Assembly (NCBI RefSeq): GCF_010183535.1 | Contig: NC_071331.1 | Coordinates: forward strand, 12,648,001-12,712,000 | DNA length: 64,000 nt | Reading direction: 5' to 3' | From: Caenorhabditis remanei | Lineage: Eukaryota; Nematoda; Chromadorea; Rhabditida; Rhabditidae | Part shown: positions 19,852-30,600 of the stretch, one piece after another | Numbering within the stretch: position 1 is the first letter of the stretch | Layout: each line of letters begins with the position of its first letter | Program-made: the position numbers and the translations under genes | Notes under the pieces: model-generated | Databases searched by the model: none | The model's input: only the letters and a program-made list of their open reading frames with translations | Told to the model about the DNA's origin: nothing

Positions 19852-21442
19852 TCAATGATATTCATACCCATCTTCGAATGTGACTTTTCTCAATTCCCAA
19901 CTCGAATACCATCCAACATTTCTCTCCACATTATTGACTGATTCATAGCAACTGTAGTTTTTAGTTGGCACGTTTTCATACCATTTCTCTCCGTATTCGT
20001 GAATTATTGCTTTTTTTGGATCACAGGTTACCCACACCAAGTGATCGTGAAAATCGGCTGAACAGATTGGTTCGAATAGTGGAAAGTTATAGCGGATTTT
20101 TTCTCCGTCACCTGAAGAATTAAACAGTGTTTTTTTATTGTAATCTTGGAACATACCACACAACCCAGAAATCCAGTTGAACTCATTCCCTCCTGTCTCA
20201 TTCTTGTATCGATACATGAAAAACACGTTCGTGTTGAGTTTGTATCCATGTCTTGGAGTCACTGTTAATTCGAGAGAATCCAGCTAAAATGTGGTGATTA
20301 AATGCCGCTGTAAATTAATTTACTTACCCCTCCCAGTCGTCTTGTCAGCTTGAAATTAGTCCTTCCTTCTCTCATATCGTTAACAAATTTCGAATTGAAT
20401 TCAGTTGCCATTATAGCGAAATCAATATCCTGAGTATGTGGAATGATAGAACACTCGCGGTACCATCCTGTAATCAATTCAAATTTCATATAGCGTGTCA
20501 ATTAGTTCTAATAAGTGTAAACGACACATGAAAAAACACACGTGAAACAGTAGTTATTTGTAGTAGAAATGACATTTTCTTGAAGAACTTACCAAGAAGT
20601 GTTTCTTCGACAATAAAGGGATACATATCGTATTGAATCAGTAGATCTCGAAGCCTGGACATTTCGGAAACGGATGACTGAAGGTTTATTCTTCTCTGCA
20701 AATATAGTTATAAGCAGAATGAATTAGATAAGAAACATACTTTCTTCTCAATTTCATTTCGATTCATTGTAGTATTCGAACATTCGATAAGTCTCGACTT
20801 CTCCCAATATTTTCTGAATCGAAATGGTTTCATCGGTACTGCAATATTTCCAAATTTCATTGTTTCAAAATTTCTGTAAAAATGCCGGAAACGAATTTTA
20901 ATCAGTCATCTTGTGACCTACTTGGGAATAATTCTTCTCGGTTTCGTGTCAAATTCCAAGTAATCTTTCTGTTCATTACTCTCAAAAAAGAATGGTTCGA
21001 ATAAGTTACGATGGATGAAATTCAGATCTTTTCGAGAGTTGGTTGCCACCTGAATATCTTAAAATTAAATAAACTATTTTAGAAAAATAACTCACCTGTA
21101 TTGGAGTCTCATACATTTTCAGTTGATTACATCTGTTTTGTCCAATTATTTCAAGGATGTCCATGTCAATCAGTAAAACTGAAACTGACACTTTTCCTTG
21201 TAACTTTTGTAGAAAATCATGACATCCCACTGATTCGTTCTGAACATTGGTAAATTTCAATTTACAAGTAATTTAAGGAATTAACTCACTATTTCTCGCT
21301 GTCTTTTATCTATAATTTGCTCCCATTTTTCATCAATAAGTACCTCTGAACTGTCATAATAGACTTCATTGAGAATTAAAATGAACAAAAATATTAGAGC
21401 TGCAGCAATAACCGAGAGAAGACGATGTTTTTTGAAACGCAT
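19852..21442 (-). CDS. Fukutin/LicD-like type II membrane protein
   Basis: Eight exons (21290-21442, 21096-21239, 20922-21049, 20741-20873, 20593-20695, 20328-20467, 20157-20283, 19852-20111) give 395 residues. The N-terminus has a short basic cytosolic stretch followed by one hydrophobic segment (about residues 8-25, LLSVIAAALIFLFILIL), the topology of Golgi glycosyltransferases. The diagnostic segment is LLGWYRECSIIPHTQDIDFAI: fukutin-family proteins carry GWYRE(C), then a D-x-D pair that binds the metal and nucleotide sugar. A late motif DHLVWVTCDPKKAIIHEYG also fits. In vertebrates the family transfers ribitol phosphate to O-mannose glycans of dystroglycan; nematodes have several divergent members of unknown substrate, so the acceptor here is unknown. 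Start is the first ATG before the membrane segment. It is convergent with the phosphatase gene. Confidence 0.88.
20543..20550 (-). promoter_or_regulatory. Candidate 21U-RNA promoter core
   Basis: TACTGTTTCA in an intron of the fukutin-like gene, same strand as the host. TAAT places a U at 20501, 42 nt downstream, slightly long. Confidence 0.35.
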
Positions 21443-22181
21443 TCGAGTAGAAATTTTAAAATACGATTGTCATGCGAAATGTTGAAAAATGCTTCCACTG
21501 GTAACTTTCCAGACTGTAAAGAAATCAAATTGAGTAGAAGGAATATGTACCTGTAGTGTGCAAAAACTTACCTTGCTCTTTTTTAAATCAATTTAGTAGA
21601 AGAATATTCAAAGAGAATGAGACAGAGAAAGACACAGAGAAGACATACGGCCAAACTGATAACACAATGTGTAAAGATTGAAAAGTATTCCTTATGGAGG
21701 ACAAATAAACATGTACTATTTGCTTTGATCGTGATGTGCCAGAATAGTATTCTATTTTCGAATTTTGGAGTGAACCTGTCGTTGAGAGAATTGGAAAGTT
21801 GTAGTCAACTCAATTTCTATACTAGGCTCCTTGTTCTCGCTGAATTCACCCGTTTCTTCAAGTTTCATGATTAAGGAGGATACTGTAACAGTAACGGTAT
21901 TTTATCAGCAGAAGGTTGTCAAGCTGATTTCTTATAATCTTTAGACATAGTAATATTTTTCTGAACTTATTCAAAAATTCTGACAGTCAAATTAAAAGAC
22001 CAATTCTCGTTTACGTTTGGGGCTCTCGTGTTGAAGCCCGCAAATTTTCAAAAAAAGATTTCCGTTTAAAAAAAGAAGAAACACTATTTAACCCAACCAA
22101 TCAAACATCCAAAGCACGCCGGGCGGTTCTAAAACTCAACAAAGATCACAAGCAAAAATGTCTTTATCAAATGAATCTTAT
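21443..22181. other. Intergenic, no supported gene
   Basis: About 740 bp between the fukutin-like gene start and the 3' end of the minus-strand RING gene. One 85-codon ORF (21617-21874) has no recognisable features and I do not call it. Confidence 0.5.
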
Positions 22182-22920
22182 TCACACGTTCAACAATACA
22201 AAGTTCTTCGGCAACCCGTCGGCTCTTCCATTTTCAGTTTTTGTACTCTGACGATCAACCGGACAGCGGATCGAGTTGTTGTTCATCATCAGCTTTCCAG
22301 CACATTCAGTACAGATCGTATGACCGCACACTGAAAATTATTCTTATTTTCTGGAATTCGTCATGATTAAACTTACCTAAAACTCGTGGAATTCTAATAT
22401 CTGTGTCTCCATATGGTTCATCACAGCTCTCACAGTGTTTCCATGGAAATGGTCCATTCTCATCTTCTCCATTTTCAGCTCGATTCATCATATTCATCCA
22501 CTTCTTCTTATATGATTCAGCAGTCGCTTTCTCTCTATTCAATGCCTCATTGAACTTAGTCTGATTCTTGAAATCTTCCATTTTTCCCTCCATATCAGCA
22601 ATTATTTGTTTTTGATTCTCAGTCAATTTCGTATAGTTTCCCAACATTGTTTTTGCCTCAGTAGCCACAGTATTTGCTGCTCCGAAAGCTCTCTCCGACT
22701 CTTCTAATTTCTTTTTCAGAATCTCCTTCAGTCTCAGTTCATAATTTAATTTATTCTTGGAATCAGACAAATTTCCCTGAGCTATTTTCAATTTATTTTT
22801 AAGTGCTTCCAGTTCTTTTTTCTTCAACTCTTCATTAAATCTTGACTTTTTGACCGAAACTTGATTCGGCAAGTTGTTTCTTTCCATTTGCTCAGAAATT
22901 CGTTTACTACGACGCAGCAT
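22182..22920 (-). CDS. RING-finger protein with coiled coil, paralogue A
   Basis: Two coding exons (22377-22920 and 22182-22330) give 230 residues. The order is a basic N-terminus (MLRRSKRISEQ), a long charged coiled coil (about residues 25-150), and a C-terminal RING: CESC, then CGHTICTEC, then RCPVDR. The last metal-binding pair is C-x2-D, a C3HC3D variant common in nematode RING proteins. Such proteins are usually E3 ubiquitin ligases; the coiled coil would mediate self-association. The ATG at 22920 is chosen because it aligns with the paralogue's start. A splice acceptor (ttctag) ends 7 nt upstream of it, with a GTAAGT-type donor at 22975, giving a 48-bp 5' UTR intron or a trans-splice site. 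The gene is head-to-head with its paralogue at 23280. The partner substrate is unknown. Confidence 0.87.
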
Positions 22921-23279
22921 TTCTTTCCTAGAACATTTGAATTTATTGAAAGAGACCAATAGAGAAAAAACTTACAGACTTTCTTATTGACGAAAGGAAA
23001 TAAATTTATAGAAATCGTACTGAAGAGTTCAAACTGGATCTAATAATTTTCCACGCAAATAGTCTACGTAATCGAGTTCACGCAGGAATCCTTATATCGT
23101 GAACTCTGCATCTTTTTCTCATCTGCACACGTGGAGTTTTCTGAAATTCTCGAGATTATTCATTTCTCCATATTGTAAAAGCGACTAATCGAGTTTTCGA
23201 GAAAACTAGTAAGTTACAGTTAAAAATTATACTTGCAAACAGATCCAGTTCATAACTTGCTTCACAATTTTAGGCGGCA
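22921..23279. promoter_or_regulatory. Shared divergent promoter of the two RING paralogues
   Basis: The 359 bp between the two start codons contain both 5' UTR introns (22928-22975 on -, 23209-23273 on +). The central part has cacgtg-like (acacgtgga) and acgcagg segments. No clear TATA box is seen. Confidence 0.5.
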
Positions 23280-24028
23280 ATGCTGCGTCGAAGCAAACGA
23301 ATTGCTGAAATTGAAAAAAGAAAAAACCAACCAGAGGATCTCACCAAAAAACCAAAGCTCTCGGAGGAACTAATCCAGCGAGAAATTGAAGAACTGAATG
23401 CGAATATAGTCAATCATGAGAATAACACGAGAAGAACAGATGATCGTTGGGCCACTGAAAAGACTGAAAATGATGTGTTAAGATTGAGAATCCACGTGTC
23501 AGAGATGAGTACCAGAAGAGCGAAGCATCAGACTTCTGAAGTGAAAATCACGTTGAAAAAGACGACGAAAGAAGCTGGATCTCTGAAGAAAAAAATAGGT
23601 GAAATGTTAGAAGAACTTGAGAATTTCAAGGATTTCGATGAAGCAATCACTAAAGCAAAGAAGGAAACTTCATCGAATAGACAGAAATGGATGGAAGAAA
23701 TTGAGAAGATTCAAGAAAAACAAGAGGAAAAAAATGGAGGTCCGATTGAGTGGAAGATGTGCGAAATCTGTGCTTTCGAGTATTCTGAGGAGGAAAAAAA
23801 AGTTCCAAGAGTTTTGAGTTAGTTTTTGGAGTTGAAATTCATTTCATAAAACCCATTTCAATTTCAGATTGCGGCCACACTATCTGTACTGAGTGTGCTG
23901 GAAACTTTATTATGAATACCTTCAACAATCATAATACAATCCGTTGTCCATTCGATCGTCAAATGACACAACTCAGAAGTGGAGGAGTTTACGGACTGCC
24001 GAGGAACTGTGCTTTAGTGAACTTATAG
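23280..24028 (+). CDS. RING-finger protein with coiled coil, paralogue B
   Basis: Two coding exons (23280-23817, 23868-24028) give 232 residues. It matches paralogue A throughout: start MLRRSKRIAE, a charged coiled coil, then CEIC, CGHTICTEC and RCPFDR, with the same C-x2-D ending, and a similar C-terminus (GLPRNCALVNL against GLPKNFVLLNV in the other copy). The single coding intron interrupts the RING at the same codon in both copies. A splice acceptor (ttttag) ends 6 nt before the ATG, and a GTAAGT donor at 23209 gives a 65-bp 5' UTR intron. A probable E3 ubiquitin ligase; the substrate is unknown. The pair arose by inverted duplication. Sequence divergence in the coiled coil is large while the RING core is conserved. 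Confidence 0.87.
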
Positions 24029-24654
24029 ATGGATTCTAATATTGGAAATAAACTTTCAGTCTGAACAATTCATTAAAACCGCGCAAATCGGAAATTTGCC
24101 TAATTGTAGCTAATTGTAACTGAAAAAGTATTGTCTGCAAAATAAAGAGATGCAAAAAATACCACGGATAAAAAAATTGGGTAGAGCGAGGTACAAAAAT
24201 CCAAATCCTATCCGCGATCGTACGAGAGCTTGATACTCGGAGAAATGTGTAACCTTGATGGGCTGTATTCTGAATTCAAAATTGCTCTTTTTTGTGATTT
24301 TAGAAGAAGAAGATAAGCAGAAAACGTTTCATAGTCTTTGTTCTTCAATAGTCTTTAAAAATGAAACAAAAAAGAATAACGAATAAAGCCATGAACACAA
24401 AGTACATACAAGTCAATAAATAAACGATTTGAATCTAAAACGAGTTGATTTTTGAGAATGAAACAGGGTGAAGAAGAAGGTAATCACAGATGAGAATGGT
24501 TGGGACGAGTTGATGAGGAGAGTTGTGTGTACAATAAATTTGAAGAAAAATCATTGATAACCCGCAAAGCACACGATTTTATAAACGAGAGAAAGAAGGA
24601 TGAGATGGGGTTGAAGATACGAATCACAGATTAGAACGCGGGGACATTTGGCAC
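24029..24654. other. Intergenic / nuclear receptor 3' UTR
   Basis: About 625 bp with no coding frame; it should contain the 3' UTR of the nuclear receptor gene on the minus strand and the end of the RING gene transcript (AATAAA at about 24050). Confidence 0.5.
24459..24466 (-). promoter_or_regulatory. Candidate 21U-RNA promoter core
   Basis: CTGTTTCA downstream of the nuclear receptor stop. TATT places a U at 24419 (40 nt); an alternative is at 24423. Confidence 0.4.
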
Positions 24655-27600
24655 CTAAAGCGACTGTTGGGCAGTACAAATTTCCATAGGGACACCACTG
24701 AGTTGATGGAGATCGGCGGCAGTGAGTTGTTGGATTAATGTGGATTCAACTTGACCGATATGCTGAAAAAAACAAAATGAAAACCATGTTCCACCTCTAG
24801 AAAAAAAGATTACTTACCGAGAAACTAGGTAACATAAGTGAGATCTTGAGAGCTCTTGTCAGTCGTTGACTTTGAGTTTGGAATGGGAACTTTCTTTCGA
24901 TGTGAGTTGAAAGTGCATCTAGAAGACGGTCACGCATTCTGGAGCAGATTCCGGCTCCGGGTTCAGATAGGATACAGTCTGAAAACTATCACAAATTAAA
25001 CTATTCAATTGGAAATTTTATATTCTTACCTTGCTGAAACAGTGAAATAGTCTTGATGAGGCAGTATTCTTGTTCCGTTATTTGCAATTCAATCATCACT
25101 TTCACTATTAAATCGATCAATTTCTTGCAAACAACTCCATAAGTCAACGCCCATCGTTCGGGAAGTTTCTTCTGTTCTTCGTCATTATATGGGATGAATG
25201 CTCCATTTCCAAGTGGAATTCCGACTCCATGTTGTTTTAATTCGAAGCATTTATAGGCGAATGTAATCCATCCGAATGCCATGAAGTTCTGCTTAAAAAG
25301 CGTCGTTTGGTCGGCGAGTGGAAGTACTCGGAACTCGGGAATTCCCATCGCCCAATCTGCACAGAAAACGAATGATCGATACCAGGAAAGGTAGAGATCG
25401 GCTGCTTCCATTATCCGGTCACACGTGTACATCAACTGAAACATTGAAAATTGAAAAAAAGTCCCTCGATTCTTTATTTTCTCTTTTTACGATCTCTGAC
25501 CAAATGAGAACTCCCAGCTATATAAGACGGTCAAAATTTCAAAATTTTTTGCTAGCGATTATATTTTATTAAAAATTGAGAAACTCTGTACTAGCACATA
25601 TTCATTTCTCAGCTTTGATTCCGTTGAAATATGTGTGAAAAATATCATGTAAGCACAAATCTGCTTCACTTTTGTCTGTTCACGTCATTTTCTGTTCTTT
25701 TTTCAAAGTTTATTCGAAAGTACAGAATCGGTATGGATACCGGTTCTGTACCAAGAAACTCCTCCAGATTTGGTATTCATACCTATTCTGTACTCTGCAT
25801 AAAAGATCACGTGAAAAAAGTTTTTTCTCCAAGTTTATTCGAAAGTACAGAATCGGTATCGATACCAATTCTGTACCATTGTAAGTTCTGTATAAAAGGT
25901 CACGTGAAGAATTGAAAATCCACAATTTCAAAGTGTCAAATTTTATTTATGATTATTTTCGCTTACGTGGATTCAAATTTGATGTTCAACTAGTGGATAA
26001 ACTGGCCAAAATGACAATTTTTGAGGAAAAGTTACCTAGATTCTGTAATTTGATTTTGATCAACTTCACCTTTTCTTATTCAACAACATTAAAAACGTCC
26101 TTTTAATGAAATTTGCATAAAAAGGTTTGAAAATGTGTTTTCTTTTTATGTAAGAGAAGGTAAAGTAAGTTGATCAAAACCTAATTACAGAATCTAGGTA
26201 ACTTTTCCTCAAAAATTGTCATTTTGGTGAGTTTATCCACTTGATGAACATCAAATTTGAATCCACGTAAGCGAAAATAATCATAAATAAAATTTGACAC
26301 TTTGAAATTGTGGATTTTAAATTTTTCACGTGACCTTTTATACAGAATTGTTGTTTGGTACAAAATCGGTATCGATACCGATTCTGTACTTTCGAATAAA
26401 CTTGGAGAAAACTTTTTTCACGTGATCTTTTATGCAGAGTACAGAATAGGTATGAATACCAAATCTGGAGGAATTTCTTGGTACAAAATCGGTATCCATA
26501 CCGATTCTGTACTTTTGAATAAACTTTGAAAAAAGAACAGAAAATGACGTGAACAGACAAAAGTGGAAAACTCTGTGCTTCACGTGCAACTTATTCTAGC
26601 AATTGCCAGTTTATTGCAAAATCGTTCAAATTCAGGGAAATGCTGTATTTTCAGTACAGATTACTCACAGAAAACCATTTTTCAACTAGCTAGCAAAAAA
26701 TTTTGAAATTCCAACCGTCTTATATCTTTCCTATTTATATGCAAAGTTGCTTTTCAAAAATTTCAAAATTATTCATAAACTCACCGGCAACCTCTTAATA
26801 ACCATTTGGGGGTGTTGCAGACCAAACGTCAGACTAATATCCCGACTCCATGCCCCCATCACATCATTATCCTTGACGTCATCATCTGTTAACTGCTCCG
26901 TTTGTTTTTCCAGTGCACACATAAATAATGTCAACTGATTCTCTTGCAACGTCTTCTTATCGACAACTTCTGCTTCTGATCCAGAAGACGTTGTGGATTC
27001 GACTGGAGCTGGTTGTGATACAGAAGTGACACTGCTGGAAGAAGTGGATGGGGCAAGTGTTGTAGGAGAAGACTCTTGTTGTTGGAGCGTGACTGAGTAT
27101 TTCTGTTCAATGACTGGAGCAGCTGACGTCGTTGGAACATTATGAGTGACTCCATTCGTGGCAGATACTGTACACGTGTTTCCAGGCATTCTTTCGATTT
27201 TTGATCGTTCTTCTCTGACATGTTTTGGATTCATTCCACCATCAAGACAGTTACGAAGACGACACGCTCGGCATCTATTTCGCGATTCTGAAAAATACAA
27301 TTAATTATGCGGAAAAAGAGAACTTAAAAATAAAGTCAAGTGGTTCCACGAGAATTTTGGCTATCTAGTCAACTATCTAGTCAACCTGGTATGTACTTTT
27401 GCGCGAAATAAGAAAAGACATTTCGGAAATTTCGAAAACGATCCAAAACCCGATAAAAAGAGTTCGTGAAACAATTGGATTCCACACAAAAGTTTTTGAA
27501 AAAATCTCACCATTAGTAATATCGCATTGGTTGTCAGCTGAACACATGTAGACTCGACCTTCGAAGACTGATCTCCGGAAGAATGCTTTGCATCCGTGGC

Positions 27601-30600
27601 AAGAACTGGCTCCATAGTGAACACGAATAGCTGATTCACTTCCACATCCAACACATCTTTCGCCCTGAAAACATTGAATTAACTTCTGAATGTTTTAGAA
27701 ATTGTTTATGTTTTTGGAAATGTATTTTTGATTTTTGAAACTTGAAAGCCCAGTCATCTTTGAAAGAAAACTCAAATCTTGCCTTCATTTGTCCTCCAGA
27801 AGAGGGCGCCGATAACGTCGTCGATTCTTGCTCACTTCTCGGTGAGGATTTTAAAGGACTTTGTAGAAGAGGAATCGGTTGATGAAGACTCATTGGTGAC
27901 TGATTAATTGGTGATGAATGGTGAGAAGTCATAGAGGGAGTGGATGTAAAAAATGAAGCAGTCGAGTGTGGTGGTCCAGTTGGCATAGGTGGATACGGAT
28001 TTGGTGTTTGAGACTGATGAAAGAAACTCGTGGACCACTCGTTCTTCATCTAAATGAGCAACGAGGTAGACATTGTTTGGTTAATCGATTGACACATAAA
28101 GGCAAATAGACAAAGAATGGATATGGATGTAGAGAATAGTTCAGTTTCGATGAAGAAGATGAAAAAGATTGTTGAAGAATATGGAGAAGGTACACGGGAC
28201 GGCGTCGACACTTTGATATCGATCTGCCCTTCGAGAAGATCGAAAAGACCGAAAAAGGAGATTTGCGCTCGCTGTCGGACATCGGAACAAGCAGTAACAA
28301 AGTTTCGAACATGGGAGATAAAAATACAAAAAAGTTTTGCAGAAAATCACGTATCATTTTTTGATATCAGAAAATCGAGAAATCATTCTTATCATTGGTT
28401 TTGTGGCAAAAACCTAAATTACAAATAATAAGTGCAATATGTGTATTCTAAAGCTTGCTCACTTTAGTCACAAGATACAGTCAAACACTAAATTTCTGAA
28501 AAAGGAGCTGGTTTTGCTTACCTTAAAATGATATTTCCCTTTCTATATCCCAAAAAAGTAGAATAGAACTGTGGTCACTTCTAAACTCAAAAAAAGCTGC
28601 AGAAGGTGTTGCAAAAAGTTTCCAAAAAAGTATACAAAATAGACCAAAAAGCAAGTTTTGTGTTGTTTCGTCTAGGCTATACACCTTCCGTTTTCGGATG
28701 ACAAAAGGTCAAAAAGAAGCCAAGCGACAAAGAGAAAACGAAGAAGAAGAGCTTATGTTGTTCTCAAATTTCGGTGCTATCGCAGAGCTAAGGGCGCAAA
28801 CAAAGCGTAATTCGAAGCGACGAACCGAAGAAGACCGAAGAAGAAAAAGAAGAAGCTTCAGGAACCAATAGAAAATACTTCGCATGTAGTTTCATCTTTT
28901 TCTTCTTCTTCTTCACAGGTCATTCCCGAATAAAGGAATAAACACAGGAAAAAGGACACAAAACCTTAAGAAATCGGGTAAGAGGGTACCACCTGAAGTA
29001 GTGACGTCCTTCGCATATTCACCCTTATTTGCGGAAGGATGTTTTGTGCCGGCAGAAAGAAGAAGAAGAAGTATGCGCATATGAAGAAGAGGAAAAAGTG
29101 AGAAAATGTTGCAAGAAGAAGAAGACAAATTGAAAAGAAAAGAAGGTGAAAGAAAAGAGTGGAAGAAAAAAGGGAAATACTATGGAAAAGGTGGAATTGA
29201 GGAGATACGAGAGCATAGGAGGAGGCTTAAGGCTCAGGCGGACAACTCCCTAATGAGACACCGGGAGGACCCTTTGAAATGTGTGCAAGCTCTTGGCAAC
29301 CGGCATGGAAACTTCGTGCTCGATCATTCGAACAAGATGAAGTGACAATTGGATGTTGGTCGCGATGGACTCGGCTTCGAACCTCTAATTACATCTAGAA
29401 AATTCCCAGACACCACGGGAAAAAATGCAAGAAAAAAGAGATGATTTAGATTTAATCCGAATATCAAAGAATAATAATTTCACCCCCGCTTAATGAGCTT
29501 GGAGAATAGAATAAACAAGAAAAAAGAACAATCTTCGATTCCTTTTCTATTTTCACACGATTCGATGATGTCAGAGTCATTAGGTTGTTGACTTGAGTTA
29601 AATCACATTTTTAAGGTTATTCCGTGTCAGAAATGACCAGATGTTTCTGTTAGATTCATAGACTTTGTACCCCGGTAATGGCTGAAATCAGGGGACGTGA
29701 AGGGGGAAACAGAAGTTAGAAATGAAATAGACTAAACGAAGTTTCAGTTGATATATCACTTACTAACGGGCGACGACGAAACATTTTAGAAGGCGAGAAT
29801 TGAGGTTAGAGACTAGAAGAAGAAGAGAGATAGACAGTCCACGCTACTCAAGAAACCGGTTTTATAGAGGTAGATAGTTTTTTTGTTGTGTTTTGTTCAG
29901 TCAATTTTTAGAAATGCTACTTCTATTTTTGTTTTTTGTTTTTTTTTTGCAGGAATACTGTAGTAAGTTCTAGTAGAATATGCAAATCAAATAATATGTG
30001 AACGTTTCAAAAACATGAACATTGACTTTTTGCAAAAAATATAGATCACTGGAGCAGAACGTTTTGATATGTAACTTTTGGTTGACTAGATGCCTATTCA
30101 TCACAAGCTAGAATCTGATGTATCAAAAAGAAACTTGATGATACCAACATTTTCCGACAATACTAATGTGTTGTCGAAACTTTTCTACAAAAAATGCAAG
30201 ATTTGGAAGATTAAAAACCATTGTCTCTAGTGACGACACCACTAAAAGTATCCGTTCATTGAAACTTTTTCTCCACGAAAACCGCCGCCGCCCCGCCATC
30301 TGAAAGTGGTACTTGTCACCCATCACCGTAATAGAATACTCTTGAAAAAAGGGCGTCGTCTTCGTCATTTTCGCACGCTTTCACACTCAAGGATGTGACG
30401 CGTTGCGGTCTGAGTGAGTGAGGTCCTTCTGTTTGCAACATCTGTAGTTTTCTTTCCGCCCCGACACAAAAAAAACTCGAGACCAAACTCTTTTTTTCTT
30501 TCTTTAGCTTTCCGAAAAAGAGTGGAGGGAGTGGGGGATTTTGAATGGATGGTCTTTACTCTATGTGTCCTTATTTGTCCTTTTCCAATCATCTTCCCTC

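Noticed and set aside
28046..28428. Overlapping 103-codon frames on both strands next to the nuclear receptor exon
   Set aside because: No domain, no clear splice donor in phase with the 28049 exon. I kept it only as a possible isoform promoter region.
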